Shown here: piece by piece, positions 1 through 9,831 of the stretch
Layout of the letters: every line of letters starts with the position of its first letter
Numbering within the stretch: position 1 is the stretch's first letter
Source: Aphanomyces cochlioides
Taxonomy: Eukaryota; Oomycota; Saprolegniomycetes; Saprolegniales; Verrucalvaceae
Assembly: GCA_019828595.1 (NCBI GenBank)
Contig: JAHQRK010000001.1
Coordinates: 3,782,001-3,846,000, forward strand
DNA: 64,000 bases
Direction: 5' to 3'
Translations under genes and position numbers: made by a program
The notes under the pieces: model-generated
Databases searched by the model: none
The model's input: only the letters and a program-made list of their open reading frames with translations
What the model was told of the DNA's origin: nothing

Positions 1-79
1 CCGGATGAACACACGAACGAACGACCCAAGTCAGCCACAAACCACTTCGATTAAATATGAAATAGAAACGAGGTGAAGT

Positions 80-679
80 CTAGACAAACACCTCGAAGGA
101 CAGCGTCGAGACGTCGAACGTGTCGGCCTTGAACCAGTCGAAGGAATCCTCGAAGGACGTGATGTCCCAGTCTTGGAGCTTGAGGTCGACCGGTTCATCC
201 AAGGCGAGGATGTCGTCGATAGAGATGGTGTCGTTGGACCAGACGGACACGTCGGAGGAGGGTTCGTCGAGCGCGTGTTGTTTGCGGGACACGGTCTGCA
301 TGTCGTCGGGAGTGGAATGTCGGTGGAGGTGTGTGTGGCTAAAGGTGCAGACGCACGATTGGGTCTTGGTCCACTTGCGGAAGCCAAAGTAGTTGAGTTG
401 TCTTTGGAAGCTGGCGAGTTTGTTGTGTTTGAAATACTTGGGCAAGATCTCGTTTTCCAATCGTTGGACGCTGAACAATTGGATGGACATGCCATCGGCA
501 GACCACGAGACGATGGACGGGTCCTCCACGGTCAGGATGGAGTACAGGTGACGAAGGAATTTAGGAACGTTCGTGTTGCGCTTCTTTTGGGTCATAAGTG
601 TCTTGGAGAGGAAATTGTAAAATGTCAGTTCTCCACACACATCTTGGGCGGCGGGACAGCTGGTCGCTTGAACTTGCAT
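80..679 (-). CDS. HSF-type DNA-binding domain protein, array copy 1
   Basis: Intronless, 199 aa. Residues about 37-104 form an HSF-type winged-helix DNA-binding domain: the start VPKFLRHLYSIL, the core Trp and Asp-Gly turn (WSADG), the ILPKYFKHNKLASF stretch and the recognition helix and wing (FQRQLNYFGFRKW, about 91-103) all match the family. The domain should bind heat-shock-element-like DNA in the nucleus. No heptad-repeat HR-A/B trimerisation region follows. Instead the last 60 residues are acidic and aromatic (WSNDTISIDDILALDEP, then LQDWD and FEDSFDWF), like an activation domain. That is much shorter than classical HSF1 (about 500 aa) but in line with small HSF-domain proteins. This copy has Val57. 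The ATG at 679 is the first in frame; a second, out-of-frame ATG lies 5 bases upstream. Confidence 0.93.
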   Translation of the reverse strand: MQVQATSCPAAQDVCGELTFYNFLSKTLMTQKKRNTNVPKFLRHLYSILTVEDPSIVSWSADGMSIQLFSVQRLENEILPKYFKHNKLASFQRQLNYFGFRKWTKTQSCVCTFSHTHLHRHSTPDDMQTVSRKQHALDEPSSDVSVWSNDTISIDDILALDEPVDLKLQDWDITSFEDSFDWFKADTFDVSTLSFEVFV

Positions 680-684
680 GGCAT
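625..684 (-). promoter_or_regulatory. Short overlapping upstream ORF at the HSF start
   Basis: An ATG 5 bases upstream of the HSF ATG opens a different frame of 19 codons that stops at 625, overlapping the first 55 bases of the HSF coding sequence. The same arrangement is present in all copies (1585-1644, 2545-2604, 3463-3522, 4424-4483, 5384-5443). If transcription starts upstream of 684, scanning ribosomes would meet this ATG first, so it could damp HSF translation. The transcript start is not known. Confidence 0.4.
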
Positions 685-850
685 CTTCGTCGAATCGACT
701 CCCCTACTCCGATAAGATCACGTCACCAACACATGGCCGCGTCACATGCCCGAGCGATCTTGCACGGACACCTCCGACCGTCGCGATGGGGTAACACGCC
801 GATGCGTGCATCGCCTCGTCCACATCGTTGGGACGACCGACCGAGCTCTC

Positions 851-970
851 TTGGTGGACCGTGTGCCACGTCTGTCGTATCCGGATGAACTTGGTGGACC
901 GTGTGCCACGTCTGTCGTATCCGGATGAACTTGGTGGACCGTGTGCCACGTCTGTCGTATCCGGATGAAC
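851..970. repeat. 40-bp minisatellite, 3 copies (spacer of unit 1)
   Basis: Three perfect head-to-tail copies of a 40-bp unit starting TTGGTGGACCGTGTGCCACG and ending CCGGATGAAC. They lie upstream of HSF copy 1 on the minus strand, in the position where a promoter or enhancer would be expected. Confidence 0.97.
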
Positions 971-1039
971 ACACGAACGAACGACCCAAGTCAGCCACAA
1001 ACCACTTCGATTAAATATGAAATAGAAACGAGGTGAAGT

Positions 1040-1639
1040 CTAGACAAACACCTCGAAGGACAGCGTCGAGACGTCGAACGTGTCGGCCTTGAACCAGTCG
1101 AAGGAATCCTCGAAGGACGTGATGTCCCAGTCTTGGAGCTTGAGGTCGACCGGTTCATCCAAGGCGAGGATGTCGTCGATAGAGATGGTGTCGTTGGACC
1201 AGACGGACACGTCGGAGGAGGGTTCGTCGAGCGCGTGTTGTTTGCGGGACACGGTCTGCATGTCGTCGGGAGTGGAATGTCGGTGGAGATGTGTGTGGCT
1301 AAAGGTGCAGACGCACGATTGGGTCTTGGTCCACTTGCGGAAGCCAAAGTAGTTGAGTTGTCTTTGGAAGCTGGCGAGTTTGTTGTGTTTGAAATACTTG
1401 GGCAAGATCTCGTTTTCCAATCGTTGGACGCTGAACAATTGGATGGACATGCCATCGGCAGACCACGAGACGATGGACGGGTCCTCCACGGTCAGGATGG
1501 AGTACAGGTGACGAAGGAATTTAGGAACGTTCGTGTTGCGCTTCTTTTGGGTCATAAGTGTCTTGGAGAGGAAATTGTAAAATGTCAGTTCTCCACACAC
1601 ATCTTGGGCGGCGGGACAGCTGGTCGCTTGAACTTGCAT
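1040..1639 (-). CDS. HSF-type DNA-binding domain protein, array copy 2
   Basis: The protein is identical to that of copy 1 (Val57). The only coding difference seen is a silent change in a His codon at 1289, which leaves the DNA-binding domain (about residues 37-104) and acidic C-terminus unchanged. Confidence 0.93.
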   Translation of the reverse strand: MQVQATSCPAAQDVCGELTFYNFLSKTLMTQKKRNTNVPKFLRHLYSILTVEDPSIVSWSADGMSIQLFSVQRLENEILPKYFKHNKLASFQRQLNYFGFRKWTKTQSCVCTFSHTHLHRHSTPDDMQTVSRKQHALDEPSSDVSVWSNDTISIDDILALDEPVDLKLQDWDITSFEDSFDWFKADTFDVSTLSFEVFV

Positions 1640-1810
1640 GGCATCTTCGTCGAATCGACTCCCCTACTCCGATAAGATCACGTCACCAACACATGGCCGC
1701 GTCACATGCCCGAGCGATCTTGCACGGACACCTCCGACCGTCGCGATGGGGTAACACGCCGATGCGTGCATCGCCTCGTCCACATCGTTGGGACGACCGA
1801 CCGAGCTCTC

Positions 1811-1930
1811 TTGGTGGACCGTGTGCCACGTCTGTCGTATCCGGATGAACTTGGTGGACCGTGTGCCACGTCTGTCGTATCCGGATGAACTTGGTGGACC
1901 GCGTGCCACGTCTGTCGTATCCGGATGAAC
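1811..1930. repeat. 40-bp minisatellite, 3 copies (spacer of unit 2)
   Basis: Three copies; the last (1891-1930) has the GCGTGCC variant in place of GTGTGCC. Confidence 0.97.
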
Positions 1931-1999
1931 ACACGAACGAACGACCCAAGTCAGCCACAAACCACTTCGATTAAATATGAAATAGAAACGAGGTGAAGT

Positions 2000-2599
2000 C
2001 TAGACAAACACCTCGAAGGACAGCGTCGAGACGTCGAACGTGTCGGCCTTGAACCAGTCGAAGGAATCCTCGAAGGACGTGATGTCCCAGTCTTGGAGCT
2101 TGAGGTCGACCGGTTCATCCAAGGCGAGGATGTCGTCGATAGAGATGGTGTCGTTGGACCAGACGGACACGTCGGAGGAGGGTTCGTCGAGCGCGTGTTG
2201 TTTGCGGGACACGGTCTGCATGTCGTCGGGAGTGGAATGTCGGTGGAGGTGTGTGTGGCTAAAGGTGCAGACGCACGATTGGGTCTTGGTCCACTTGCGG
2301 AAGCCAAAGTAGTTGAGTTGTCTTTGGAAGCTGGCGAGTTTGTTGTGTTTGAAATACTTGGGCAAGATCTCGTTTTCCAATCGTTGGACGCTGAACAATT
2401 GGATGGACATGCCATCGGCAGACCACGAGATGATGGACGGGTCCTCCACGGTCAGGATGGAGTACAGGTGACGAAGGAATTTAGGAACGTTCGTGTTGCG
2501 CTTCTTTTGGGTCATAAGTGTCTTGGAGAGGAAATTGTAAAATGTCAGTTCTCCACACACATCTTGGGCGGCGGGACAGCTGGTCGCTTGAACTTGCAT
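2000..2599 (-). CDS. HSF-type DNA-binding domain protein, array copy 3
   Basis: Same 199-aa protein except Ile57 in place of Val57 (T at 2431), a conservative change inside the DNA-binding domain. Its leader lacks two bases (at about 2612) present in all other copies, 13-14 bases upstream of the ATG. The deletion does not affect the reading frame. Confidence 0.93.
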   Translation of the reverse strand: MQVQATSCPAAQDVCGELTFYNFLSKTLMTQKKRNTNVPKFLRHLYSILTVEDPSIISWSADGMSIQLFSVQRLENEILPKYFKHNKLASFQRQLNYFGFRKWTKTQSCVCTFSHTHLHRHSTPDDMQTVSRKQHALDEPSSDVSVWSNDTISIDDILALDEPVDLKLQDWDITSFEDSFDWFKADTFDVSTLSFEVFV

Positions 2600-2768
2600 G
2601 GCATCTTCGTCATCGACTCCCCTACTCCGATAAGATCACGTCACCAACACATGGCCGCGTCACATGCCCGAGCGATCTTGCACGGACACCTCCGACCGTC
2701 GCGATGGGGTAACACGCCGATGCGTGCATCGCCTCGTCCACATCGTTGGGACGACCGACCGAGCTCTC

Positions 2769-2848
2769 TTGGTGGACCGTGTGCCACGTCTGTCGTATCC
2801 GGATGAACTTGGTGGACCGCGTGCCACGTCTGTCGTATCCGGATGAAC
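2769..2848. repeat. 40-bp minisatellite, 2 copies (spacer of unit 3)
   Basis: Only two copies, one GTG type then one GCG type. The missing copy, plus a 2-bp leader deletion, explains why this unit is 42 bp shorter than its neighbours. Confidence 0.97.
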
Positions 2849-2917
2849 ACACGAACGAACGACCCAAGTCAGCCACAAACCACTTCGATTAAATATGAAA
2901 TAGAAACGAGGTGAAGT

Positions 2918-3517
2918 CTAGACAAACACCTCGAAGGACAGCGTCGAGACGTCGAACGTGTCGGCCTTGAACCAGTCGAAGGAATCCTCGAAGGACGTGA
3001 TGTCCCAGTCTTGGAGCTTGAGGTCGACCGGTTCATCCAAGGCGAGGATGTCGTCGATAGAGATGGTGTCGTTGGACCAGACGGACACGTCGGAGGAGGG
3101 TTCGTCGAGCGCGTGTTGTTTGCGGGACACGGTCTGCATGTCGTCGGGAGTGGAATGTCGGTGGAGGTGTGTGTGGCTAAAGGTGCAGACGCACGATTGG
3201 GTCTTGGTCCACTTGCGGAAGCCAAAGTAGTTGAGTTGTCTTTGGAAGCTGGCGAGTTTGTTGTGTTTGAAATACTTGGGCAAGATCTCGTTTTCCAATC
3301 GTTGGACGCTGAACAATTGGATGGACATGCCATCGGCAGACCACGAGATGATGGACGGGTCCTCCACGGTCAGGATGGAGTACAGGTGACGAAGGAATTT
3401 AGGAACGTTCGTGTTGCGCTTCTTTTGGGTCATAAGTGTCTTGGAGAGGAAATTGTAAAATGTCAGTTCTCCACACACATCTTGGGCGGCGGGACAGCTG
3501 GTCGCTTGAACTTGCAT
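2918..3517 (-). CDS. HSF-type DNA-binding domain protein, array copy 4
   Basis: 199 aa with Ile57, identical in protein to copies 3, 5 and 6. It follows the shortest unit (918 bp, two minisatellite copies). Its own upstream spacer has a one-base G insertion near 3604. Confidence 0.93.
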   Translation of the reverse strand: MQVQATSCPAAQDVCGELTFYNFLSKTLMTQKKRNTNVPKFLRHLYSILTVEDPSIISWSADGMSIQLFSVQRLENEILPKYFKHNKLASFQRQLNYFGFRKWTKTQSCVCTFSHTHLHRHSTPDDMQTVSRKQHALDEPSSDVSVWSNDTISIDDILALDEPVDLKLQDWDITSFEDSFDWFKADTFDVSTLSFEVFV

Positions 3518-3689
3518 GGCATCTTCGTCGAATCGACTCCCCTACTCCGATAAGATCACGTCACCAACACATGGCCGCGTCACATGCCCGAGCGATCTTG
3601 CACGGGACACCTCCGACCGTCGCGATGGGGTAACACGCCGATGCGTGCATCGCCTCGTCCACATCGTTGGGACGACCGACCGAGCTCTC

Positions 3690-3809
3690 TTGGTGGACCG
3701 TGTGCCACGTCTGTCGTATCCGGATGAACTTGGTGGACCGCGTGCCACGTCTGTCGTATCCGGATGAACTTGGTGGACCGCGTGCCACGTCTGTCGTATC
3801 CGGATGAAC
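3690..3809. repeat. 40-bp minisatellite, 3 copies (spacer of unit 4)
   Basis: Three copies in the order GTG, GCG, GCG. Confidence 0.97.
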
Positions 3810-3878
3810 ACACGAACGAACGACCCAAGTCAGCCACAAACCACTTCGATTAAATATGAAATAGAAACGAGGTGAAGT

Positions 3879-4478
3879 CTAGACAAACACCTCGAAGGAC
3901 AGCGTCGAGACGTCGAACGTGTCGGCCTTGAACCAGTCGAAGGAATCCTCGAAGGACGTGATGTCCCAGTCTTGGAGCTTGAGGTCGACCGGTTCATCCA
4001 AGGCGAGGATGTCGTCGATAGAGATGGTGTCGTTGGACCAGACGGACACGTCGGAGGAGGGTTCGTCGAGCGCGTGTTGTTTGCGGGACACGGTCTGCAT
4101 GTCGTCGGGAGTGGAATGTCGGTGGAGGTGTGTGTGGCTAAAGGTGCAGACGCACGATTGGGTCTTGGTCCACTTGCGGAAGCCAAAGTAGTTGAGTTGT
4201 CTTTGGAAGCTGGCGAGTTTGTTGTGTTTGAAATACTTGGGCAAGATCTCGTTTTCCAATCGTTGGACGCTGAACAATTGGATGGACATGCCATCGGCAG
4301 ACCACGAGATGATGGACGGGTCCTCCACGGTCAGGATGGAGTACAGGTGACGAAGGAATTTAGGAACGTTCGTGTTGCGCTTCTTTTGGGTCATAAGTGT
4401 CTTGGAGAGGAAATTGTAAAATGTCAGTTCTCCACACACATCTTGGGCGGCGGGACAGCTGGTCGCTTGAACTTGCAT
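3879..4478 (-). CDS. HSF-type DNA-binding domain protein, array copy 5
   Basis: 199 aa with Ile57 and identical to copy 4 in protein. The upstream spacer carries three minisatellite copies, the last two of the GCG type, as in copy 4. Confidence 0.93.
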   Translation of the reverse strand: MQVQATSCPAAQDVCGELTFYNFLSKTLMTQKKRNTNVPKFLRHLYSILTVEDPSIISWSADGMSIQLFSVQRLENEILPKYFKHNKLASFQRQLNYFGFRKWTKTQSCVCTFSHTHLHRHSTPDDMQTVSRKQHALDEPSSDVSVWSNDTISIDDILALDEPVDLKLQDWDITSFEDSFDWFKADTFDVSTLSFEVFV

Positions 4479-4649
4479 GGCATCTTCGTCGAATCGACTC
4501 CCCTACTCCGATAAGATCACGTCACCAACACATGGCCGCGTCACATGCCCGAGCGATCTTGCACGGACACCTCCGACCGTCGCGATGGGGTAACACGCCG
4601 ATGCGTGCATCGCCTCGTCCACATCGTTGGGACGACCGACCGAGCTCTC

Positions 4650-4769
4650 TTGGTGGACCGTGTGCCACGTCTGTCGTATCCGGATGAACTTGGTGGACCG
4701 CGTGCCACGTCTGTCGTATCCGGATGAACTTGGTGGACCGCGTGCCACGTCTGTCGTATCCGGATGAAC
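4650..4769. repeat. 40-bp minisatellite, 3 copies (spacer of unit 5)
   Basis: Three copies in the order GTG, GCG, GCG, the same pattern as unit 4. Confidence 0.97.
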
Positions 4770-4838
4770 ACACGAACGAACGACCCAAGTCAGCCACAAA
4801 CCACTTCGATTAAATATGAAATAGAAACGAGGTGAAGT

Positions 4839-5438
4839 CTAGACAAACACCTCGAAGGACAGCGTCGAGACGTCGAACGTGTCGGCCTTGAACCAGTCGA
4901 AGGAATCCTCGAAGGACGTGATGTCCCAGTCTTGGAGCTTGAGGTCGACCGGTTCATCCAAGGCGAGGATGTCGTCGATAGAGATGGTGTCGTTGGACCA
5001 GACGGACACGTCGGAGGAGGGTTCGTCGAGCGCGTGTTGTTTGCGGGACACGGTCTGCATGTCGTCGGGAGTGGAATGTCGGTGGAGGTGTGTGTGGCTA
5101 AAGGTGCAGACGCACGATTGGGTCTTGGTCCACTTGCGGAAGCCAAAGTAGTTGAGTTGTCTTTGGAAGCTGGCGAGTTTGTTGTGTTTGAAATACTTGG
5201 GCAAGATCTCGTTTTCCAATCGTTGGACGCTGAACAATTGGATGGACATGCCATCGGCAGACCACGAGATGATGGACGGGTCCTCCACGGTCAGGATGGA
5301 GTACAGGTGACGAAGGAATTTAGGAACGTTCGTGTTGCGCTTCTTTTGGGTCATAAGTGTCTTGGAGAGGAAATTGTAAAATGTCAGTTCTCCACACACA
5401 TCTTGGGCGGCGGGACAGCTGGTCGCTTGAACTTGCAT
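4839..5438 (-). CDS. HSF-type DNA-binding domain protein, array copy 6 (array edge)
   Basis: 199 aa with Ile57. This is the outermost copy on the right. Its upstream spacer (5439-5729) is complete, so its promoter region should be equivalent to that of the other copies, and only the flank beyond 5730 is unique sequence. Confidence 0.93.
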   Translation of the reverse strand: MQVQATSCPAAQDVCGELTFYNFLSKTLMTQKKRNTNVPKFLRHLYSILTVEDPSIISWSADGMSIQLFSVQRLENEILPKYFKHNKLASFQRQLNYFGFRKWTKTQSCVCTFSHTHLHRHSTPDDMQTVSRKQHALDEPSSDVSVWSNDTISIDDILALDEPVDLKLQDWDITSFEDSFDWFKADTFDVSTLSFEVFV

Positions 5439-5609
5439 GGCATCTTCGTCGAATCGACTCCCCTACTCCGATAAGATCACGTCACCAACACATGGCCGCG
5501 TCACATGCCCGAGCGATCTTGCACGGACACCTCCGACCGTCGCGATGGGGTAACACGCCGATGCGTGCATCGCCTCGTCCACATCGTTGGGACGACCGAC
5601 CGAGCTCTC

Positions 5610-5729
5610 TTGGTGGACCGTGTGCCACGTCTGTCGTATCCGGATGAACTTGGTGGACCGTGTGCCACGTCTGTCGTATCCGGATGAACTTGGTGGACCG
5701 CGTGCCACGTCTGTCGTATCCGGATGAAC
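5610..5729. repeat. 40-bp minisatellite, 3 copies (spacer of unit 6)
   Basis: Three copies in the order GTG, GTG, GCG, the same pattern as unit 2. Confidence 0.97.
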
Positions 5730-6145
5730 ACACGAATGAACGACCCAAGTGAGTTACGAACCATCGCAATTATCCTTTAGGGTTTGTGTATCTTTGGTGT
5801 TTTTTGCAAAGATATGGGATGGGATACCCACGGCAGTTTGGTACCAGGTAATTTATAATCGGTGACGCCCTTGCTGATTATGATCCTGTCATTGTATGAG
5901 TGTTGTGACTGTGATCATGGAGAATTGTTGATAACGAGGCAAGACCGGTATTGCAAAAATGTTTTTGATGAAATTCTTGATTATCACGAGGATATCTGGT
6001 TGTACACAGAAAACTCCTTATCACACATCACGATTGCCTCTGATTTCATCTGTCTTTCAAGATGTGTCTTCTTCAACTTCATTTCCGCTGGGCATCAAAG
6101 CTTGGCATACCTACAACTGCATTCAGATTTGCGATACGACATGGT
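5730..6145. other. Array flank / intergenic region
   Basis: The first roughly 40 bases resemble the start of another array unit with many mismatches, suggesting an eroded unit end. The remainder up to the tRNase Z stop codon shows no convincing gene on either strand; open frames there are short and lack family motifs. Confidence 0.6.
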
Positions 6146-8831
6146 CTATCGTACAAGCCCCATATTGCTCACATGCATCGCCTTGAAAGTAAGCGACATC
6201 AAGTCCAATCCTGCCATGACACGGTCCAAGGCATCTGGGCTCAAGTTGGGCATTTTGGGGTAACGTTGGCTAGAAAATGATGTATTCCTTCTGTTCTTGG
6301 TTCTTGAATTACCTGAAGTGGGTAAGTAAAATATGTTTAGCATTCGAACGCAAGCCAACGTCAATCGCCTCGTCTGCTGTTGAATGGTCTTTTTTTTTCG
6401 CTTCCTCGATCATACTCTCTGTTCAGGTAAGCGCTTATAATAGGCAAGTTTGCACCTTCAAACGTAGCTTCATGAATTAACAAGTCTGCGTTGTTTCCAT
6501 GTTGGATCAAGGCGTCGCAGGGTCGACAATCTCCAGAAAACACAAGCTTGAATCTGAAATCAAAGTCAAAGACATTCACAAAAATTCATATATACTTGTT
6601 CGCACACATCAGAACAACAGCATACGACATGTAGCAGTGTTTTACAGGAACACATTGAAAGCTACATGCATCAAGTTAGATGTCATTGAGTAGATCCATG
6701 GAGTTCACCTGTCGATTCCGTATTTTGAGGACAAGATTCCATCAATTCTTGACTTGTGAACTCCAAACGGATGCACTATGAGCACATGAGATTTCAAATA
6801 AGCAGTGTTCGAATACAATCTTCATCAGACGTTGAGTTTGCGACATCGTAAGCAATGTTGTTTTCGAAAATGTACTTGTTGGCTAGAGATGGGTCGACAG
6901 CAGCATAATTTTGTAACCAGTAGTACACTGGTGTTGGGCCAACAATCGCCAAAGGTTCACACTACAACAAGCTTAAGCCGCAACTTAAAATATAAATACC
7001 GAGTCACTGCGCTCGGTCAGTAGTCGAATGAGACCAAGGTGGTGGTCGGCGTGGTTGTGCGAAATCCACACCACATACAAGTTGTCTACCAAGTTCTTCA
7101 ACTTTGCTTCGTCGCCCGCAACATAACGAAACAATTGGCCGTAAGTCCCTTCACCGGAATCCAAAAGCATAAAATGTTTGCCAAATTCGATGAGGTTGGA
7201 CGTAACATTTCGATACTTGGACGGGATAGCTGAGCCCGTGCCCAAAAGAGTCACTCGGCCGTCAGGAGTATCTGGATAAATGAAGTTGAGCAAGTTTTCT
7301 TTCGACATGCTCACCTGGCGGAGTTTCTATCCTAGCAAGAGTTTCAATGGAGTCCACTTTAATGTTAGCGTCTGCAAGGATAGAATTGGTTTCTGCTTGA
7401 AGAGCATTTACATCCAGAGGTTGGAAGCATTGGGAACGGTCAAATCCTTGTTTTGCAGCTGGGACAAGAGTGTACTTCAAAAGAGATTGCTACGGAGACA
7501 ATTGAGTGTCTTTGATCAAGACCATGAGTTCAAACCCCAATCACGGCTTTGCCAAATTTCGCGTCTATTGTCTCCGCTGGGGCCACTTCGTGATGAGGTG
7601 CGGCAAAGTTTGATGGAAATACGTGATGCAATTGCGCTTGCAATGTCACGCTCGATCGAAACACTGTCCACATGGGACAAGCAGGGTGATTTACCTTCGC
7701 CGCTAGTGAGAAGGTCAACCTTCAGTCGCGTCATACCAATATGTGCTGAACTTGTGGTCCAAATGCTTTGACCCATTCGATATATCGAGGATGACTCAAT
7801 ACGTCGAGGTTGCCAAGATGCACTAGCAAGGATATCTTCACGCCATCTTTCCCGTCTTCGCCTTGGTAGCTATTTCAAGTTAAAGACCCAGCAGTATTTC
7901 ATCTCAAACCGTTTGAAGTGGGGCATTTCCACGAGTGAATCAATCGTCCCCACGGTCGGACAAGCAAGGATCACAAATGCCGTTCCTACGGGCGATTGGC
8001 TCGACTACACATATTATGGCAATAACCTGGAATTGAAGGCGAAACACAGTCGACTGACTTCACGACGACGTCTTCTCCATTAACTTGAATCGTCACATCT
8101 TCACCTCGATGCAATGCTCCACACAGAGGTCCTTCAATTTCATGTCATTGTTCCAGCGAAGCAAAAGCAAGTACCTTTGGGAACACCAAAAGCTAGTGCT
8201 TTCTGGATTAAGAACTTTCCTCTTTGAGTCGGTGTTTCCCCAATGTAGCTGACACTTGTGACAGGAGGTGTCGACACCTTAATTCGTTTTGTCGGACTCG
8301 AATCTGAAGCAGTAGCTGACGTGGAAGAATGCTCATCCGTGACTACAACAGGCTGCATTGTCATAGACTCATCCTGAATCACAGGTCCAGACGACGCTGT
8401 CAAATCCTGGACGTCCATTTTGAAGTTTGGCCTGTTGAATATTCCAGCCGGATTTTTTGCAGTGGTGCATGAACATACCGATACAAGAAATGCCGCGTTG
8501 CTCGCATGAATGCATGTGTGCCAGTCGGTCCAACGATCTTTAGTCCTTTCTTTCCAGTGTCGGAGACTGTCAAAATCAACCCTGGCAAGCCACCCACAGT
8601 CGATGAATTGACCTGCGTCAAGCAAACATGTTGCAACTTTGCCAATCGCACTCGGTGTTCCATGCACAACCTTTGAAGGCCTTCGCCAGCGTTAAAGAGA
8701 TAGCTAGAAATCAACGATTGGTTTCATATTAAGTACATATATAGCTCATACCGCTGCGTTTCTCCGGTCACCATCACGGACGGATACATCTCAGTGGACG
8801 CCACGCTCAAGATCTGCACATCCAGCGTCAT
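6146..8831 (-). CDS. ELAC2: tRNase Z, long form (ELAC2-like 3' tRNA processing endonuclease)
   Basis: Zinc-dependent endonuclease that removes 3' trailers from pre-tRNAs in the nucleus and/or mitochondria. Fifteen exons join into one frame of 692 codons including the stop. Introns (37-54 nt) lie at 8704-8751, 8432-8478, 8132-8174, 7986-8026, 7870-7909, 7695-7736, 7490-7535, 7272-7314, 6962-6999, 6776-6816, 6662-6708, 6554-6607, 6419-6455 and 6270-6312. The N-terminal half has the degenerate metallo-beta-lactamase core (YLFNAGEGLQRL, VGGLPGLILT) and KALAFGVPKG. The C-terminal half has the active one: LGTGSAIPSKYRN, DSGEGTYGQL, the zinc motif SHNHADHHLGL, FSGDCRPC, LLIHEATFE, then LTHFSQRYPKMP. 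Length and domain order fit the eukaryotic long form (600-900 aa). The start at 8831 is the Met nearest the conserved region; Met codons at 8873 and 8885 are alternatives and could add a targeting peptide. Confidence 0.93.
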
Positions 8832-9088
8832 GGCTGTCGCGGCAAAACTGTCAAAATGTTCAAATTGCACCATGACCTGCTCCATACATAAAATCAAGTT
8901 TTGAAGGTTTTTCCCTTCCAAAATACATTTTCGTCTGTTCGTTCGATCGTTTGTTCGATCACAGTCATCGTCCAAAGAGATTCGATTGAGTTTGATCGAT
9001 TCTCGATGGTGCATTGCGTTTACGAAGATGATAAATTGCACCTGCTCAAGATCTGCAAGGAGACGTTCATCCCCGAATGTTTGATGTA

Positions 9089-9736
9089 TTAATTCGTTCT
9101 CTGTCCGCGCTGCGATTTCAAACTGACTGCTGCCGGCGCTATATCTTCTGTATCCCATGCAGCCATGAGCTGGCTCAACATTCGCGATTGCTTTGGCGGA
9201 CTAGCGCATTTGCTCAATGGCGGCACGGCGTCCTCCGCTGGGACTTGTTGGAGAATCTTGTCAATTTGACCTGTGGTGGCTTCACTCATGTGCGTATAGA
9301 AATCCTGCATAACGTGTGAGCCGTTAGTTTTTCCTCGCATGGTTTACGTCTGCCTCTGCGATCGCAACTTCTCGACAGCCAAGTCGCGTATTTTGCAGAT
9401 TTCGATGCTGCGAGTTCACAAGCGCTGCGTGCTGATCCCCTCGCCAGGGCTTGAAACTGAATTTACCACGTCCTTGAACACTACGCCATGATCTCTGACC
9501 AAAGTCGACATTACCTACAATGTGCGAGCTCCAAACAAGTACACATCAAAGCGTAGGGAGCGCTTAGGATCTTTAAATCTGGTCATGATGATGGCAATGA
9601 GATCGACGACATACCTTCGTGGCCATTCCAAAGGGGCGACGAGGAAGAGAGCAACAAGGCCGGCCACCAGAGTCCCTTTTCGAGTAGAGCCCATCCTGTC
9701 TTCGCCTCGTTGCATGCCATGAGTTTTAAAACCCAA
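9089..9736 (-). CDS. Putative small membrane protein, spliced
   Basis: I do not recognise this gene. A first exon from about 9736 or 9694 encodes MGSTRKGTLVAGL followed by a hydrophobic segment (LVALFLVAPLEW) and a basic stretch (TRFKDPKRSLRFDVYLFG). A plausible acceptor ends the first intron near 9492, and a second intron of about 43 nt (near 9315-9357) leads into a final exon with FYTHMSEATTGQIDKILQQV and a polar C-terminus ending at 9089. The reading frame of the middle exon (about 9358-9490) is ambiguous: more than one frame stays open depending on splice choice. The gene lies between the start of tRNase Z and the end of the ABC gene, all on the minus strand. It looks like a small one-pass membrane protein, but exon structure and function are uncertain. 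Confidence 0.35.
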
Positions 9737-9831
9737 CTGGATTTTGAATAATACTCAGTTGCCTCGTCGCTTCTTGGACAAATGTTTGTTCTGGGTAAAG
9801 TTGGACAAGACCAAGCTCGACATTACGCAAA

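Larger units (their letters stand above)
1..5729. repeat. Tandem array of six HSF-gene units (~960 bp each)
   Basis: Six head-to-tail units can be read directly: 11-970, 971-1930, 1931-2848, 2849-3809, 3810-4769 and 4770-5729, with periods of 960, 960, 918, 961, 960 and 960 bp. Bases 1-10 are the tail of a preceding unit, so the array continues past the left edge. Units are nearly identical. Differences are mainly a C/T change in the coding region (position 511 and equivalents), one silent change at 1289, a 2-bp deletion in the leader of unit 3, a 1-bp insertion near 3604 in unit 4, and the number and GTG/GCG variant of a 40-bp spacer repeat. After 5729 the sequence resembles a unit for about 40 bp with many mismatches and then diverges. 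Such identity implies recent amplification or ongoing gene conversion. Confidence 0.97.
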